A DNA stretch of 64,000 nucleotides, taken from NCBI GenBank assembly GCA_035948315.1, contig DASZJG010000060.1, positions 62,001 to 126,000 of the forward strand, read 5' to 3'. The position numbers were made by a program, and so were the translations under genes. Shown piece after piece: positions 54,612 through 63,800 of this stretch (position 1 is its first letter; each line of letters starts with the position of its first letter). Source of the stretch: CAJCJE01 sp035948315. GTDB lineage: Bacteria > Actinomycetota > Actinomycetes > Mycobacteriales > Pseudonocardiaceae. The notes beneath the pieces were generated by a model. That model had not been told where the DNA came from. It worked only from the letters and a program-made list of their open reading frames with translations, and did no database searches.

Positions 54612-56363
54612 TCAGGGTTCGGGTGTGTTCACGACCGGTCGTGCGGTGTCGGCGAGCAGCACCGCGAACGATGACTGGGCGGATGCCGTGGCTGGTCCGG
54701 GGGCGTCGCGCACCTCCCAGCGGATCCGGCCGGTCGCGTCGATGACGAAGACGACCTCGCTGTGCACCATCATCCCGGCCATCATGCCGGGGGCGAGTTT
54801 CTCGTAGCCGTTCCAGACCTGTTGGAGTTCGGCCGCCGTTCCGGTCAGGAAACGCCAGTCCGGCGCCGTGGTCAGGCCCTGGTTCCGGTCGAATGCCCTG
54901 ATGAACACGGCGTGCGAGTGCATCGTGCTGGCGGCGATCGCCACGAGTTCCACCCGGTCGCCCGCCGCGCCGAGCAGGGTGCCGGCCGCGTGCAGCTGCC
55001 GCGCGATCTGCGGGCAGCCGGTGCACACCGGGTCGAGGAACGTCAACAGCACCACCTTTCCGCGCAGCGAGGCGAGACCGACGGGCTGACCGGACTCTCC
55101 GTTGGTCAGCCGGAAGCCCGGCGCCGGGAGGTCCATTCGGACCGGTGTGCCCGCGATGGCCTGCGCGATGATCGGGTCCGCGTTGCGATCGAGGGATGCC
55201 GCCGCCATCGGGACCGCGCCGAGCAGGACGATGCCGACCGCGCCGAGCACGATCAGCGATCGTGGGCTCGCGGCGGAAACGGTGGCCGTCTGTTCGCTGG
55301 CGTGTTCGGTGACGTGTTGGGTGACGGCGATGAAGCCGCCCCACAGCAGCAGCGTCCACGGGACCATGCTGTTCGGGTCGGTGCCCAGTCCGCCGGGAAA
55401 CCCGAGATCCTGCACCAGTACCCAGACCGCGGCGCAGAACACGGTCGCGGCAGGCACCGCGACCCGCAGGAGCCGCGGCCTGCCGACGATGAACGCCACG
55501 CCGAGCGCGCTGAGCACGACGACCACGAACAGGTTCACCGCGAGGGTGTGCGCGCCCGCGAACGACGCGAAGGCCGACACCATGGCCGCTTGCACATGCG
55601 GCTGGGAGATCTCCGCCATCGAGGACACCATCGCGGCCAACGTGCCGGAATCACCGCCCTGCCAGAAACCGTTGCCCGGCAATGCCTGTAGCACGGCCAT
55701 CGCGATCCAGCACACGCCGATCCCGGCGAGCAGTCGCCTGCCCAGCTGTGGCCCGGCCCAGGCGCGCATCGGCAACGCGATGAGCGCACCGGCCACCACA
55801 TAGAGCGCGACCGCGCCGGGCGCGCCGGACAGCCAGCTCGGGCCGGGCGCGAAGATCCCGCCGAAGGACTCCCCGAACACCCAGACGACCAGTCCCCAGC
55901 CCGCGCCGGCCAGTCCGGCCAGCCGCGACGGCAGGCCGGTTTTGGCGGCGAGCAGCCAGATGCCGATGCCGGCCTGGATCCACATGGCCGCCGCGGCGGC
56001 CTGTACCGGGTGGTAGGACCACACGCTGCCGCCGAAGCCGACGACGTCCTGGACCCAGCCCGGCGACGCCGCGGCGACCGGCGCGATCACCTGCGACGGC
56101 AGGCCGCCCGCCATCCTCGGCTGCGCCTGGAGGATCGCGTCGAAGATCCACAGGACGCCGAACGCGATCCGCAGGAACCGCCGTGCGCCGGGTTCGCCGG
56201 CCTGCGCGGGACGCCCCGCCCAGCGGTTGCGGGTGACTCGGTGGGCAATGGTCAGCGCGACGACGATCGCGGCGACGATGATCAGCTGGTGCAGCAGTGC
56301 GGACATGAACGCGGCGATCAGCGCCGGGTTCGCCGCGTCCACTCCGGAATCCATGCCGGGCAT
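54612..56363 (-). CDS. Polytopic membrane protein fused to a thioredoxin-like/SCO-type domain
   Basis: 583 residues. The first 400 are mainly hydrophobic helices (at least nine), with GWVQDVVGF and FGGIFAPGPSWLSGAPGA loops. The C-terminal 170 residues form a redoxin/SCO1-like domain: DLPAPGFRLTNGESGQPVGL, the CxxC motif DPVCTGCPQIARQL, and FVIDATGRIRWEVRD. It is likely to handle thiols or copper on the outer face. It starts 12 bases after the multicopper oxidase stop, on the same strand, so both are co-expressed; a role in copper delivery to that enzyme is inference. Confidence 0.8.
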   Translation of the reverse strand: MPGMDSGVDAANPALIAAFMSALLHQLIIVAAIVVALTIAHRVTRNRWAGRPAQAGEPGARRFLRIAFGVLWIFDAILQAQPRMAGGLPSQVIAPVAAASPGWVQDVVGFGGSVWSYHPVQAAAAAMWIQAGIGIWLLAAKTGLPSRLAGLAGAGWGLVVWVFGESFGGIFAPGPSWLSGAPGAVALYVVAGALIALPMRAWAGPQLGRRLLAGIGVCWIAMAVLQALPGNGFWQGGDSGTLAAMVSSMAEISQPHVQAAMVSAFASFAGAHTLAVNLFVVVVLSALGVAFIVGRPRLLRVAVPAATVFCAAVWVLVQDLGFPGGLGTDPNSMVPWTLLLWGGFIAVTQHVTEHASEQTATVSAASPRSLIVLGAVGIVLLGAVPMAAASLDRNADPIIAQAIAGTPVRMDLPAPGFRLTNGESGQPVGLASLRGKVVLLTFLDPVCTGCPQIARQLHAAGTLLGAAGDRVELVAIAASTMHSHAVFIRAFDRNQGLTTAPDWRFLTGTAAELQQVWNGYEKLAPGMMAGMMVHSEVVFVIDATGRIRWEVRDAPGPATASAQSSFAVLLADTARPVVNTPEP

Positions 56364-56375
56364 GACGATCCGCCC

Positions 56376-58649
56376 TCAGCCGACCGGGATGTACGGGCGC
56401 ATCATTTCGTTGTCCTCGTGGTCGAGGATGTGGCAGTGGGTCATGTAACCCGGGCCAACGGTGGGATCGAACGGGTAGAGGTTCTGTCCGGGTTGGACAC
56501 CGTTGATGGGAGTGGCCTGCGGTGCCCAGCGAATCGCATAGCGGTTGACGTAGCCGGGAAACACCTTGGCCGTGTCCTTCCAACCCGCCTCGCTCGGGTT
56601 CGGCGGAATCACCGGACCGGTCAGGAACGGGGAGAAGGCGGGGTTGCCGCCCAGCGCGCCGTCGGCGTTGTGGGTGAAGTAGTTTCCCGGTGGTCCGTAG
56701 CCGGGGATGATGGTCCCGGCCGGGTACGCGATCGGACCCCAGGTCCCGTCGGCCGCCTCGCCGTTGAACGTGCCGCCGGGGAACGCGGCGGCCCAGGCGG
56801 CCAGGTAGGTCGGCTGGCCGGTGTTCGGGTCGATGAGCACCGCCTGTCGGTTGAGCAACTGGAACTGGATCAGGTGGACGTGAATCGGGTGCGCGTCGAC
56901 GGTGGTGTTCAGGAACTCCCAGACCTCGGTCGAGCCGACTCTCGGCAGTTCGGTGATGTAGAGGCCCTGGCCGTACTGGTCGGGCTTGGCGCCGGGGATC
57001 GGCGGAGTTCCGCCGCCGTCCCGCTTGCCATTCCACTTGCTGTTGTTGATCAGGTCCTCGACCGGCGTGCCCGTGGTGTTTCCCCCGTTGCCGAAGGGAT
57101 CCTCGAACTCGAACAGCACCAGCTGGCGGGTGTTGGACGGGTTGACACCGGCGGCGAGCGCGCCGGCAGCCGGATCGACCAGCCGGACGATCGCCGGCTC
57201 CTGGCCTCGTCCGCCGCGCAGCGGCGCGCCGGAAGCCGGGTTGTAGGTGGCGTCCGGACTGGACAGCGGCAGCGTCACCTGGAACCGCATGACCTCGCGA
57301 GTCGGGTCGGCCGGGTCGAGTGCGGCGCCGCTCGGAAACGGCACCTGGGCGTCGTTGGTGAGGGTGAGGGTTCGGCCCTGGAGGCCGCCGAAGTCGATGA
57401 CGATGTCGGCGCGTTCGGACGGCGCGAGGAACAACCGGGTCGAGGGCGTCGGCGTTCCGTCGTTCACCGGCTCGGTCTGCCCGAGCAGGGTGACCGGGGT
57501 GTCGAGCAGGCCGCCGTCGGTGCCGATCTGGTACATCGCAGGCCCGGTGGCCCCGCTGGCCGCGTCGACGAGGCCCATCCGCACGAACCGCGCGTTGCTG
57601 GCGTTGACCATCCGGAAGCGATACCTGCGCGGCTCGACCCGGAGGAAGGGCCAGGTCCGGCCGTTGACGAGCATGGTGTCGCCGAAGAACTCCGGAATCC
57701 AGAACGGGTGGATCTTCGGGTTGCTCGGTGGCCCGTCGACCAGCGAGGGATTGTTCGCGTTGTCGGGGAACAGCAGTTGTCCGTTGGTGTCGAACTGACG
57801 GTCCTGGATCATCAGCTCGATCTCCTGGCCGCCGGCCGGCAGGCGCAGCGGATTGTCGGTCCGGCCGGTGTCGAACTGGTCCCGGATGAGGTAGAAGGAG
57901 GCCAGCCCGGAGAAGACGTTGATGCGGGTGATGCCGAGTGCGTGGTCGTGGAACCACAGCGTCGTCGCCTGCTGACTGTTGGGATAGCAGTAGACGGCCG
58001 CGTTGGCGCCTGCGCGGCCTGCCGTGAAATATCCTTTGCCGTGCAGGCCGTTGTTGGTGAACCAGGCTTCGGGCACACCATCCGATGTGGACTGGTTCTC
58101 GCCGCCGTGCAGGTGGACCACGGTGGGGACCGGACCGGAGAACGGGTCCATCCGCATCCCCTGCTGGAGCGGGTCAGCCCAGTGGATGCTCTGGTCCATG
58201 GTCAGGTACTGGCGCAGCACGGGTGAGGCCGGCAGGTTGTTCAGGTACCTGACCTGGATGGGCGTGCCACGCTGCGCCTCGATCGTCACGCCGGGGTACT
58301 GCGGACTCGGGCTGGTACCGGCCGGCCCGACCGCGTACCCCCACAGGTAGGTGCCGCCGGTGAACGGCGCGGCCAGCGAGGTGTAGAACGAGTCGGGCAG
58401 CACGTTCTGCTGGAATTCGACCATGCCCACCTGCACGAACGTCCCGGTGGTGCGGCGGCCGACGAAGGTGGGCAGCGGAGAGACGTACCGGGTGATGTTC
58501 GCGCCCGGCAGCGCGGTCTGCGCCACCCGCACGGACGCGTTCGCGCGCTGGAACAGGGACGGCACCTCGAAGCCGACCACGGCCGCGGCGCCGGCCAGTC
58601 CGGAAATCTTCATCAAGTCTCTACGGCTTAATCGGCTGAGTCGGCTCAT
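56376..58649 (-). CDS. Tat-exported multicopper oxidase
   Basis: 757 residues from ATG 58649 with GGAG upstream. Twin-arginine signal SRRDLMKISG followed by a hydrophobic stretch. All four copper motifs are present: HLHGGENQ, TLWFHDHALG, HPIHVHLIQ and the type 1 site THCHILDHEDNEMM; the final Met is the axial ligand. The protein is longer than CueO or laccase, with insertions between motifs; it resembles the spore-coat CotA/bilirubin oxidase and Mn-oxidase relatives. It oxidises metals or phenols and reduces oxygen to water outside the cell. Co-transcribed with the SCO-like membrane protein downstream. Confidence 0.93.
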   Translation of the reverse strand: MSRLSRLSRRDLMKISGLAGAAAVVGFEVPSLFQRANASVRVAQTALPGANITRYVSPLPTFVGRRTTGTFVQVGMVEFQQNVLPDSFYTSLAAPFTGGTYLWGYAVGPAGTSPSPQYPGVTIEAQRGTPIQVRYLNNLPASPVLRQYLTMDQSIHWADPLQQGMRMDPFSGPVPTVVHLHGGENQSTSDGVPEAWFTNNGLHGKGYFTAGRAGANAAVYCYPNSQQATTLWFHDHALGITRINVFSGLASFYLIRDQFDTGRTDNPLRLPAGGQEIELMIQDRQFDTNGQLLFPDNANNPSLVDGPPSNPKIHPFWIPEFFGDTMLVNGRTWPFLRVEPRRYRFRMVNASNARFVRMGLVDAASGATGPAMYQIGTDGGLLDTPVTLLGQTEPVNDGTPTPSTRLFLAPSERADIVIDFGGLQGRTLTLTNDAQVPFPSGAALDPADPTREVMRFQVTLPLSSPDATYNPASGAPLRGGRGQEPAIVRLVDPAAGALAAGVNPSNTRQLVLFEFEDPFGNGGNTTGTPVEDLINNSKWNGKRDGGGTPPIPGAKPDQYGQGLYITELPRVGSTEVWEFLNTTVDAHPIHVHLIQFQLLNRQAVLIDPNTGQPTYLAAWAAAFPGGTFNGEAADGTWGPIAYPAGTIIPGYGPPGNYFTHNADGALGGNPAFSPFLTGPVIPPNPSEAGWKDTAKVFPGYVNRYAIRWAPQATPINGVQPGQNLYPFDPTVGPGYMTHCHILDHEDNEMMRPYIPVG

Positions 58650-58799
58650 CGTGGTATCTCCAGCCGTGGGGGAGGCGCGATCGTCTATGTGGGTGCGACG
58701 ATCATCGGACCTGGAGATGAGGTTAGGAGGCGACGTTGACCCGTAGAATGACAACAGTTGCCTAGGCTGACACAAAACCCCTAGGGCACCGCTGGTGTC

Positions 58800-59132
58800 C
58801 TACGTGGAGTGTTGGGCGAGGATGCGCTCGACCGCCTCCGGGTCGTCGGGCGTGATCGTGGGACGAACGTGGCGCCCGATGTCGATCACCAGGGCCAGGT
58901 TCTTGTCCGGGCGGCGCGCGTCCAGGTTCCACCAGTGGATGAAGTCACCCGAACCCCAGATCCTCCACCTGCGAACCGCGTTCACCCCGGTCAGCGGAAG
59001 TCGCGTGACATTCTTGACCGAGCCGTAGGGGATCCGTTTCGCGCCCCACAGGTAGTAGTGGCGGATCGTCAGTCCCCTGTCGTCGCAGCGGATTCCGCCG
59101 TCGTCATAGGCGGATGCGTTGTCGTTGCTCAT
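58800..59132 (-). CDS. PH-like (bPH2) small protein
   Basis: 110 residues from ATG 59132. GGIRCDDRGLTIRHYYLWGA, KRIPYGSVKNVTRLPL and RRWRIWGSGDFIHWWNL fit the bacterial PH (DUF304/bPH) beta-sandwich that often ends in KNLALVIDIG. No membrane helix. It starts two bases after the DUF3887 regulator's stop, so it is the second gene of that operon. Function unknown. Confidence 0.7.
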   Translation of the reverse strand: MSNDNASAYDDGGIRCDDRGLTIRHYYLWGAKRIPYGSVKNVTRLPLTGVNAVRRWRIWGSGDFIHWWNLDARRPDKNLALVIDIGRHVRPTITPDDPEAVERILAQHST

Positions 59133-59134
59133 GT

Positions 59135-59764
59135 TCACGGCGTCTCCGGTGCGAGGATGAACAGCCCGGCGACCTTCTCGTCGAGGTCGAACGCGACCCT
59201 CGCTTTCATCTCGCCTGCTTCGTAGCGCAGCGGGATGTCCACGACCGTGTGATCGCCGATGCGGCGGACGAACGGCTCGCCATCGCCGAAGCCTTCGAAC
59301 TCGCCGACGAGTCCGACGACCGTGGCCAGGCCACTCCCCCGCACCTCGTCGGTGAAGGCGGCCAGCACCTCGGCGTTGAAGGACTCCCTGGCCCGGTCCA
59401 TCCGGCCGTCGAGAACGTCGGTCACGATCTCCCTGGCCCGTTCCGCGGCGTCGGTCATGCGCACTGTCTTGTCCATGGGCTCTCCTGTTCGGGGATCGAC
59501 GGGCTTGCCGAAGCGCTGGAAAGCGGCTTGGCGGGTGACACCGAGCAGGTCCCCGATCTCCTGCCAGGTGTGGCCCGCGTCGCGGGCCTGCTGCACACAG
59601 AGCCTGAGCACCTGCTCGGCGACGAGGTGGGTGCCCTGGGCGTGCCGGATCAGGTCGAGGTACGGCGGCGACGCCAGCGGGTTGCGCACGTCGTCGGCCA
59701 GCACCGCGGCCTGCTCGGCCAGCTGGGCGGCCAGGGAGGTGAGGCTCGGCGGTACATCGGTCAT
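59135..59764 (-). CDS. HTH regulator with DUF3887-like domain
   Basis: 209 residues. The N-terminal half contains a helix-turn-helix, TWQEIGDLLGVTRQAAFQRF, and the C-terminal half (from about 105) is a DUF3887-type domain with VVGLVGEFEGFGDGEPFVRR and RYEAGEMKARVAFDLDEKVA. The combination suggests a regulator with a ligand-binding domain. It is divergent from the metallo-beta-lactamase-fold gene, and a perfect palindrome lies between. Confidence 0.8.
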   Translation of the reverse strand: MTDVPPSLTSLAAQLAEQAAVLADDVRNPLASPPYLDLIRHAQGTHLVAEQVLRLCVQQARDAGHTWQEIGDLLGVTRQAAFQRFGKPVDPRTGEPMDKTVRMTDAAERAREIVTDVLDGRMDRARESFNAEVLAAFTDEVRGSGLATVVGLVGEFEGFGDGEPFVRRIGDHTVVDIPLRYEAGEMKARVAFDLDEKVAGLFILAPETP

Positions 59765-59765
59765 G

Positions 59766-59813
59766 TGTCAAGGATGCCTTTACGCCACCTGGCTGTCAAG
59801 GAATCCTTGACAG
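59766..59813. promoter_or_regulatory. Perfect 21-base palindrome and half-site, probable operator
   Basis: CTGTCAAGGA-A-TCCTTGACAG (59793-59813) is a perfect odd palindrome, and TGTCAAGGAT (59766-59775) is a second left half. They overlap the divergent starts of the DUF3887 regulator and the hydrolase, so both genes are likely controlled together. Confidence 0.75.
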
Positions 59814-59838
59814 AGGTGTCGGAGGTAACCTTGCGATC

Positions 59839-60654
59839 GTGTTGAAGCAGGTCGCGGAGGGTGTGCTGGTCCGGGAGAGCGAGTTCTGCCGGAGCAATGC
59901 CGTTGTCGTGCAGGGCCGGGCCGGCGTGTTGCTCGTCGATCCCGGGGTGCACAACCACGAACTGGTCGCCCTGGCGAACGACCTTCGCGAGTTGGATCAG
60001 CCCGTGGTGGCGGGGTTTTCCACGCATCCGCACTGGGATCACGTGCTCTGGCACGAACAATTCGGCGCGGCGCCTCGTTACGGCACGGCCCGCTGCGCGG
60101 CCACCGTCCGAGATCGACTGCCGGACGCGAGCGCCAAGGCCCGCCTGGCCGGGTGGATACCGCCCGACATCTACGAGCAGATATCGATGGACCTGCTCGG
60201 CGTCATCACCGGCCTGCCGGCCGGCACCGCGCGAATTCCTTGGGATGGCCCCGAAGTCCGGATCGTCGAGCATCAGGCGCACGCCCCGGGCCATGCCGCG
60301 CTGGTGATCGAGGGGCCCGGCGTTCTCGTCGCCGGCGACATGCTCTCCGATGTCCTGATTCCGATGCTCGACCTGAACGACGACACCGCGGACCCGATCG
60401 AGGACTACCTGGCCGCGCTGCGGCGCATCGAGGGCGTGGCGGGCGAGGTCGACGTTGTCGTTCCGGGCCACGGGTCCGTTGGCGGTGCCGATCAGGTACG
60501 TGCTCGGATCGAGCGGGATCGGGCGTATGTGCGGGCCGTGCGCGACGCCGAGGTTCTCGACGATCCGCGGATCGGGCCTTCGGCGACGTTCGGCCGGGAT
60601 TGGCTGCCCGGCGTGCATGAACGGCAGGTCCAGCGCCTCGCCGAGAGACGGTGA
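59839..60654 (+). CDS. Metallo-beta-lactamase-fold hydrolase
   Basis: 271 residues starting with GTG 59839. The zinc motif HPHWDH (THPHWDHVLWH), the later His in APGHAALVIEG, and the Asp/His pair in AGDML and VVPGHGS are in order. It is of the general MBL class that includes lactonases, glyoxalase II and sulfatases; the substrate cannot be stated. The gene is divergent from the DUF3887 regulator. Confidence 0.85.
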   Translation: MLKQVAEGVLVRESEFCRSNAVVVQGRAGVLLVDPGVHNHELVALANDLRELDQPVVAGFSTHPHWDHVLWHEQFGAAPRYGTARCAATVRDRLPDASAKARLAGWIPPDIYEQISMDLLGVITGLPAGTARIPWDGPEVRIVEHQAHAPGHAALVIEGPGVLVAGDMLSDVLIPMLDLNDDTADPIEDYLAALRRIEGVAGEVDVVVPGHGSVGGADQVRARIERDRAYVRAVRDAEVLDDPRIGPSATFGRDWLPGVHERQVQRLAERR

Positions 60655-60664
60655 GACGCGACGG

Positions 60665-60886
60665 TCACTCCGGTAGCCAGTCGATCTCCCAGCCAGTTTC
60701 GGTGAACACTTCGGACAGTGCCGCCCGGTCCGGCACCCAGACGTCGAACACTTCGGGCGAGCGGTGTTCGTCGGCGTAGGTGTAGATCAGCAGGCCGCTC
60801 TTGCCCGAGTCGACGACCTCCAGGTAGCGGCCCTCTTCCGGGCCAGCCGTGATGCGGCCGAGGCGGCCGAGGTGGATCTCGGTCAT
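60665..60886 (-). CDS. Small immunity-protein candidate downstream of the RHS toxin
   Basis: 73 residues, TEIHLGRLGRITAGPEEGRY and SGKSGLLIYTYADE, no signal or membrane segment. Its ATG overlaps the RHS stop by one base (TGATG), the usual arrangement of toxin and cognate immunity gene. It is acidic. Function inferred from position only. Confidence 0.65.
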   Translation of the reverse strand: MTEIHLGRLGRITAGPEEGRYLEVVDSGKSGLLIYTYADEHRSPEVFDVWVPDRAALSEVFTETGWEIDWLPE

Positions 60887-63800
60887 CAGTTCCCCGTGAT
60901 CGGGATGTGGTTGTTCGTCGAGGGGTATCTGGCTCCCGGAGCGTACGTCTCCAGGTGCACGTGCGGCACATTCGGGGCGTGGTTGCCGGCGATCGAGTTC
61001 GGGTCGATGCGGAACTGCCGCAGCCCGTCCGCGCTGCGGAACACGCCGTCGCCGATCTCCCGGTAGTTCGGGCCCAGCCACTGCAAACCGGCGTCCAGCG
61101 CCTGGTCGGCGGAGAGCGTGTGGGCGCTGGTGATGTTGCCCGTCCCGGCGTTGGTCTCGTCGATGACGCTCTGCACCAGACAGCTCATCAGGCCGAGCGG
61201 GTCGATCAGCCGGTTCGGGTTGGCCACGTAGGTGACCGGGTTCGGCGCGGGCGCCAGGCCGAGCGGGTCCGGGCTGGCGTAGCGAGCGGTGGCCGGGTCG
61301 TAGTAGCGCTGGTGGTTGTAGTGCAGCCCGGTCTCCGGGTCGTGGTACTGGCCGGGGAATCGCAGCGGGGTGGCCGCGCGGTTGCCGAGTCGGCCCAGCG
61401 CGGCGCCCCACACGGTGGTGGGCTGGTGCCAGGCCAGCGCGCCGCTCTGGTCCACCAGTTCGGTCGGCGTGCCGACCAGGTCGGTGACGATGGCGTAGAA
61501 CCGCGAGTCGTACCAGTCCTGGCCGGGTTCGCCGGTGCGCTCGGTCTGGGTGAGCGGGGTGTGCGTGCCGGGCCGGTAGTCCCAGGTGGTGTGCGCGGTC
61601 GCGTTGTGGACCTGCTCGGCCAAAGTGGCGCCGTCCCAGGTGAAGTCGGTCTGCTCCAACACCGCACCGCTCGTCGCGTCGACGCGTTGCTTGGCGATGC
61701 GGCGACCGAGCGGGTCGTAGCGGTAGCGCCAGTGCGCGCCGCCCGGGGTGAGGACGCCGGTGAGCCGGTTGTCGGCGTCCCAGGTGAACCGCCAGGTGTC
61801 GGTGCGGCCGGACAGCCGGCGTTCGCCGCGCCAGGCGAGTCGGCCCTGGCCGTCGTAGCCATAGCGGGTGCGGCCGGCGCGGGTAAGCAGCGTGCCGGTG
61901 TACTCCCAGGCGGCCGGGTCGTCGCGGCCGGGCACGGTGGCGGCGGTGAGGTTGCCGGCCGGGTCGTAGCGGTAGTGCTCGCTGCCGTTGCGCCCGTGCA
62001 CGGCGGTGATCTGGCCGACCTGGTCGAGTTCGAAGGTGCGCGCGCCGGCCAACTGGTCGTCCACGCCCGTGAGGTTGCCGTCCGGCCGGTAGGTGTAGTC
62101 GCGCTGCTGGAGCACGCGCCGGGTGAGCCGGGCGTCGCCGGGTTCGGGGCCGAGAAGATGTTGACCGGTCAGCCGGTGCGCCCGGTCCCAGGTCTGGGTG
62201 AGCCGGAACGCGGCGTCGACCCGGCGCTCGATTTCCTGGCCGCCGAGGTCGTAGTCGAACGCGACGCGCCGGTCGCCGGTGCGCAGCGCACTCGGCCTGC
62301 CTGCCGCGTCATAGTCCCAGTCGGTCTCGACCCCGCTCGGCGTGACGCGTCGGGTGCGGCGCCCGGCGGCGTCGTAGGTGCTCGTCAGTGTGCGGCCGTT
62401 GACGGTCTCGGCCAGCACGCGACCGGTCGCGTCGCGGCGCAGGGTGAGGTCGGCATCGGCGTTGACGGCGTGCACCAGGCGGCCGAGTTGGTCGTAGTCG
62501 AAGGTGGTGACCGCGTCGCCACAACGCTGCTCGACCAGGTTGCCGAGCGCGTCGTAGCGATAGTCGGTCACCTCGCCCGCACCGTTGACCCGCCGCACGA
62601 GCTGCCCGGCGAGGTCGCGGAGGTAGCGCTGGACGCGGCCGTGGAAGTCGGTTTCGGCGAGCAGGCCGCCAGCCTCGTCGTAGGCGTAGCGCCAGGTGCG
62701 GCCCTGTTGGTTGGTGACCGCGACCAGTCGCAGTTCCTCGTCGTAGGTGTAGGCGAGGCGGGCGCCGTCCGGGGTGGTGCGGGCGGCGACGAGGTCGAAG
62801 TGCGTGTATTCGTAGCGCGTGATCTGACCGACCGGATCGGTGTGCTCGACCGGGTTGCCCTCGCCGTCGTGCGACCAGGATTCGGTGGCACCGTCCGGCG
62901 CGGTGCGCGCGGCGAGCCAGCCCTGTGGCGTCCAGGTGTTGCGGGTGACGCCGCCGTCCGGCCCGATCTCTTCGATGACACGGCCGAGCGCGTCGCGGCG
63001 GCGCTCGGTGCGGCGACCGTCCGGGCCGATCACCACGGCGGCCAGACCGGCCTCGTCCGGTTCGATCCGGGTGGCGCGACCCAGCGCGTCGGTGGTGCCG
63101 ACCAGACGGCCCGCCTCGTCGTAGCGCAGGCGGGTGATCGCGCCGAGCGGGTCGATGACGCCGGTCCGGTTGCCCAGGTCGTCGTAGGTGTAGCGCCAGG
63201 TGCTGCCGTCCGGGTCGGTCACCGCGACCGGGCGATCACACCGGTCGTACTCGGTGCGGGTGGTGCTGCCGTCCTGGCGGACGGTTTCCACCACGTTGCC
63301 GCGCTCGTCGTGGTGGTGGGTGGTGACGCGGCCGAGGGGGTCGGTGCGAGAGAGCAGGTTGCCGTGGTGGTCCCATTCCGAATGCGTGGTCGCGCCCAGC
63401 GGCGAGGTCTCGGTGATCACCCGCAGCCGCTCGTCGAGCTGGTAGCGGGTGATCGCGCCGAACGCGTCGGTGTGTTCGGTGACCAGGTTCTCCCGGTCGT
63501 AGGTGAAGTCGCCGGTGAGGAACCCGTCACTGCCCTCGACGTGCGTGCAGCGGCCGTCGGTGTCGTAGGTGTAGCGGTACCAGGTGTCGTTGCGGTCCCG
63601 CCATTCGACGATCCGGCCCGCGTCGTCGTAGGCGAAGGTCAACGCGGCGCCCGAGAAATTGACCACCTCGGTGAGGTCGCCGTCGGTGTAACCGAAGCGC
63701 AGCAACGGGATCTCGGCCCCGTCGGCGGCGATCGCGGCCAGGTCGGTGATCCGGCCGTCGGCGGTGCCGATGCGGACGCGGGTGCCACCGGGGTGGCGGA

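Noticed and set aside
53059..55359. Long minus-strand frame across the GH30 and redoxin genes
   Set aside because: No domain pattern, and it crosses two well-supported genes in other frames.
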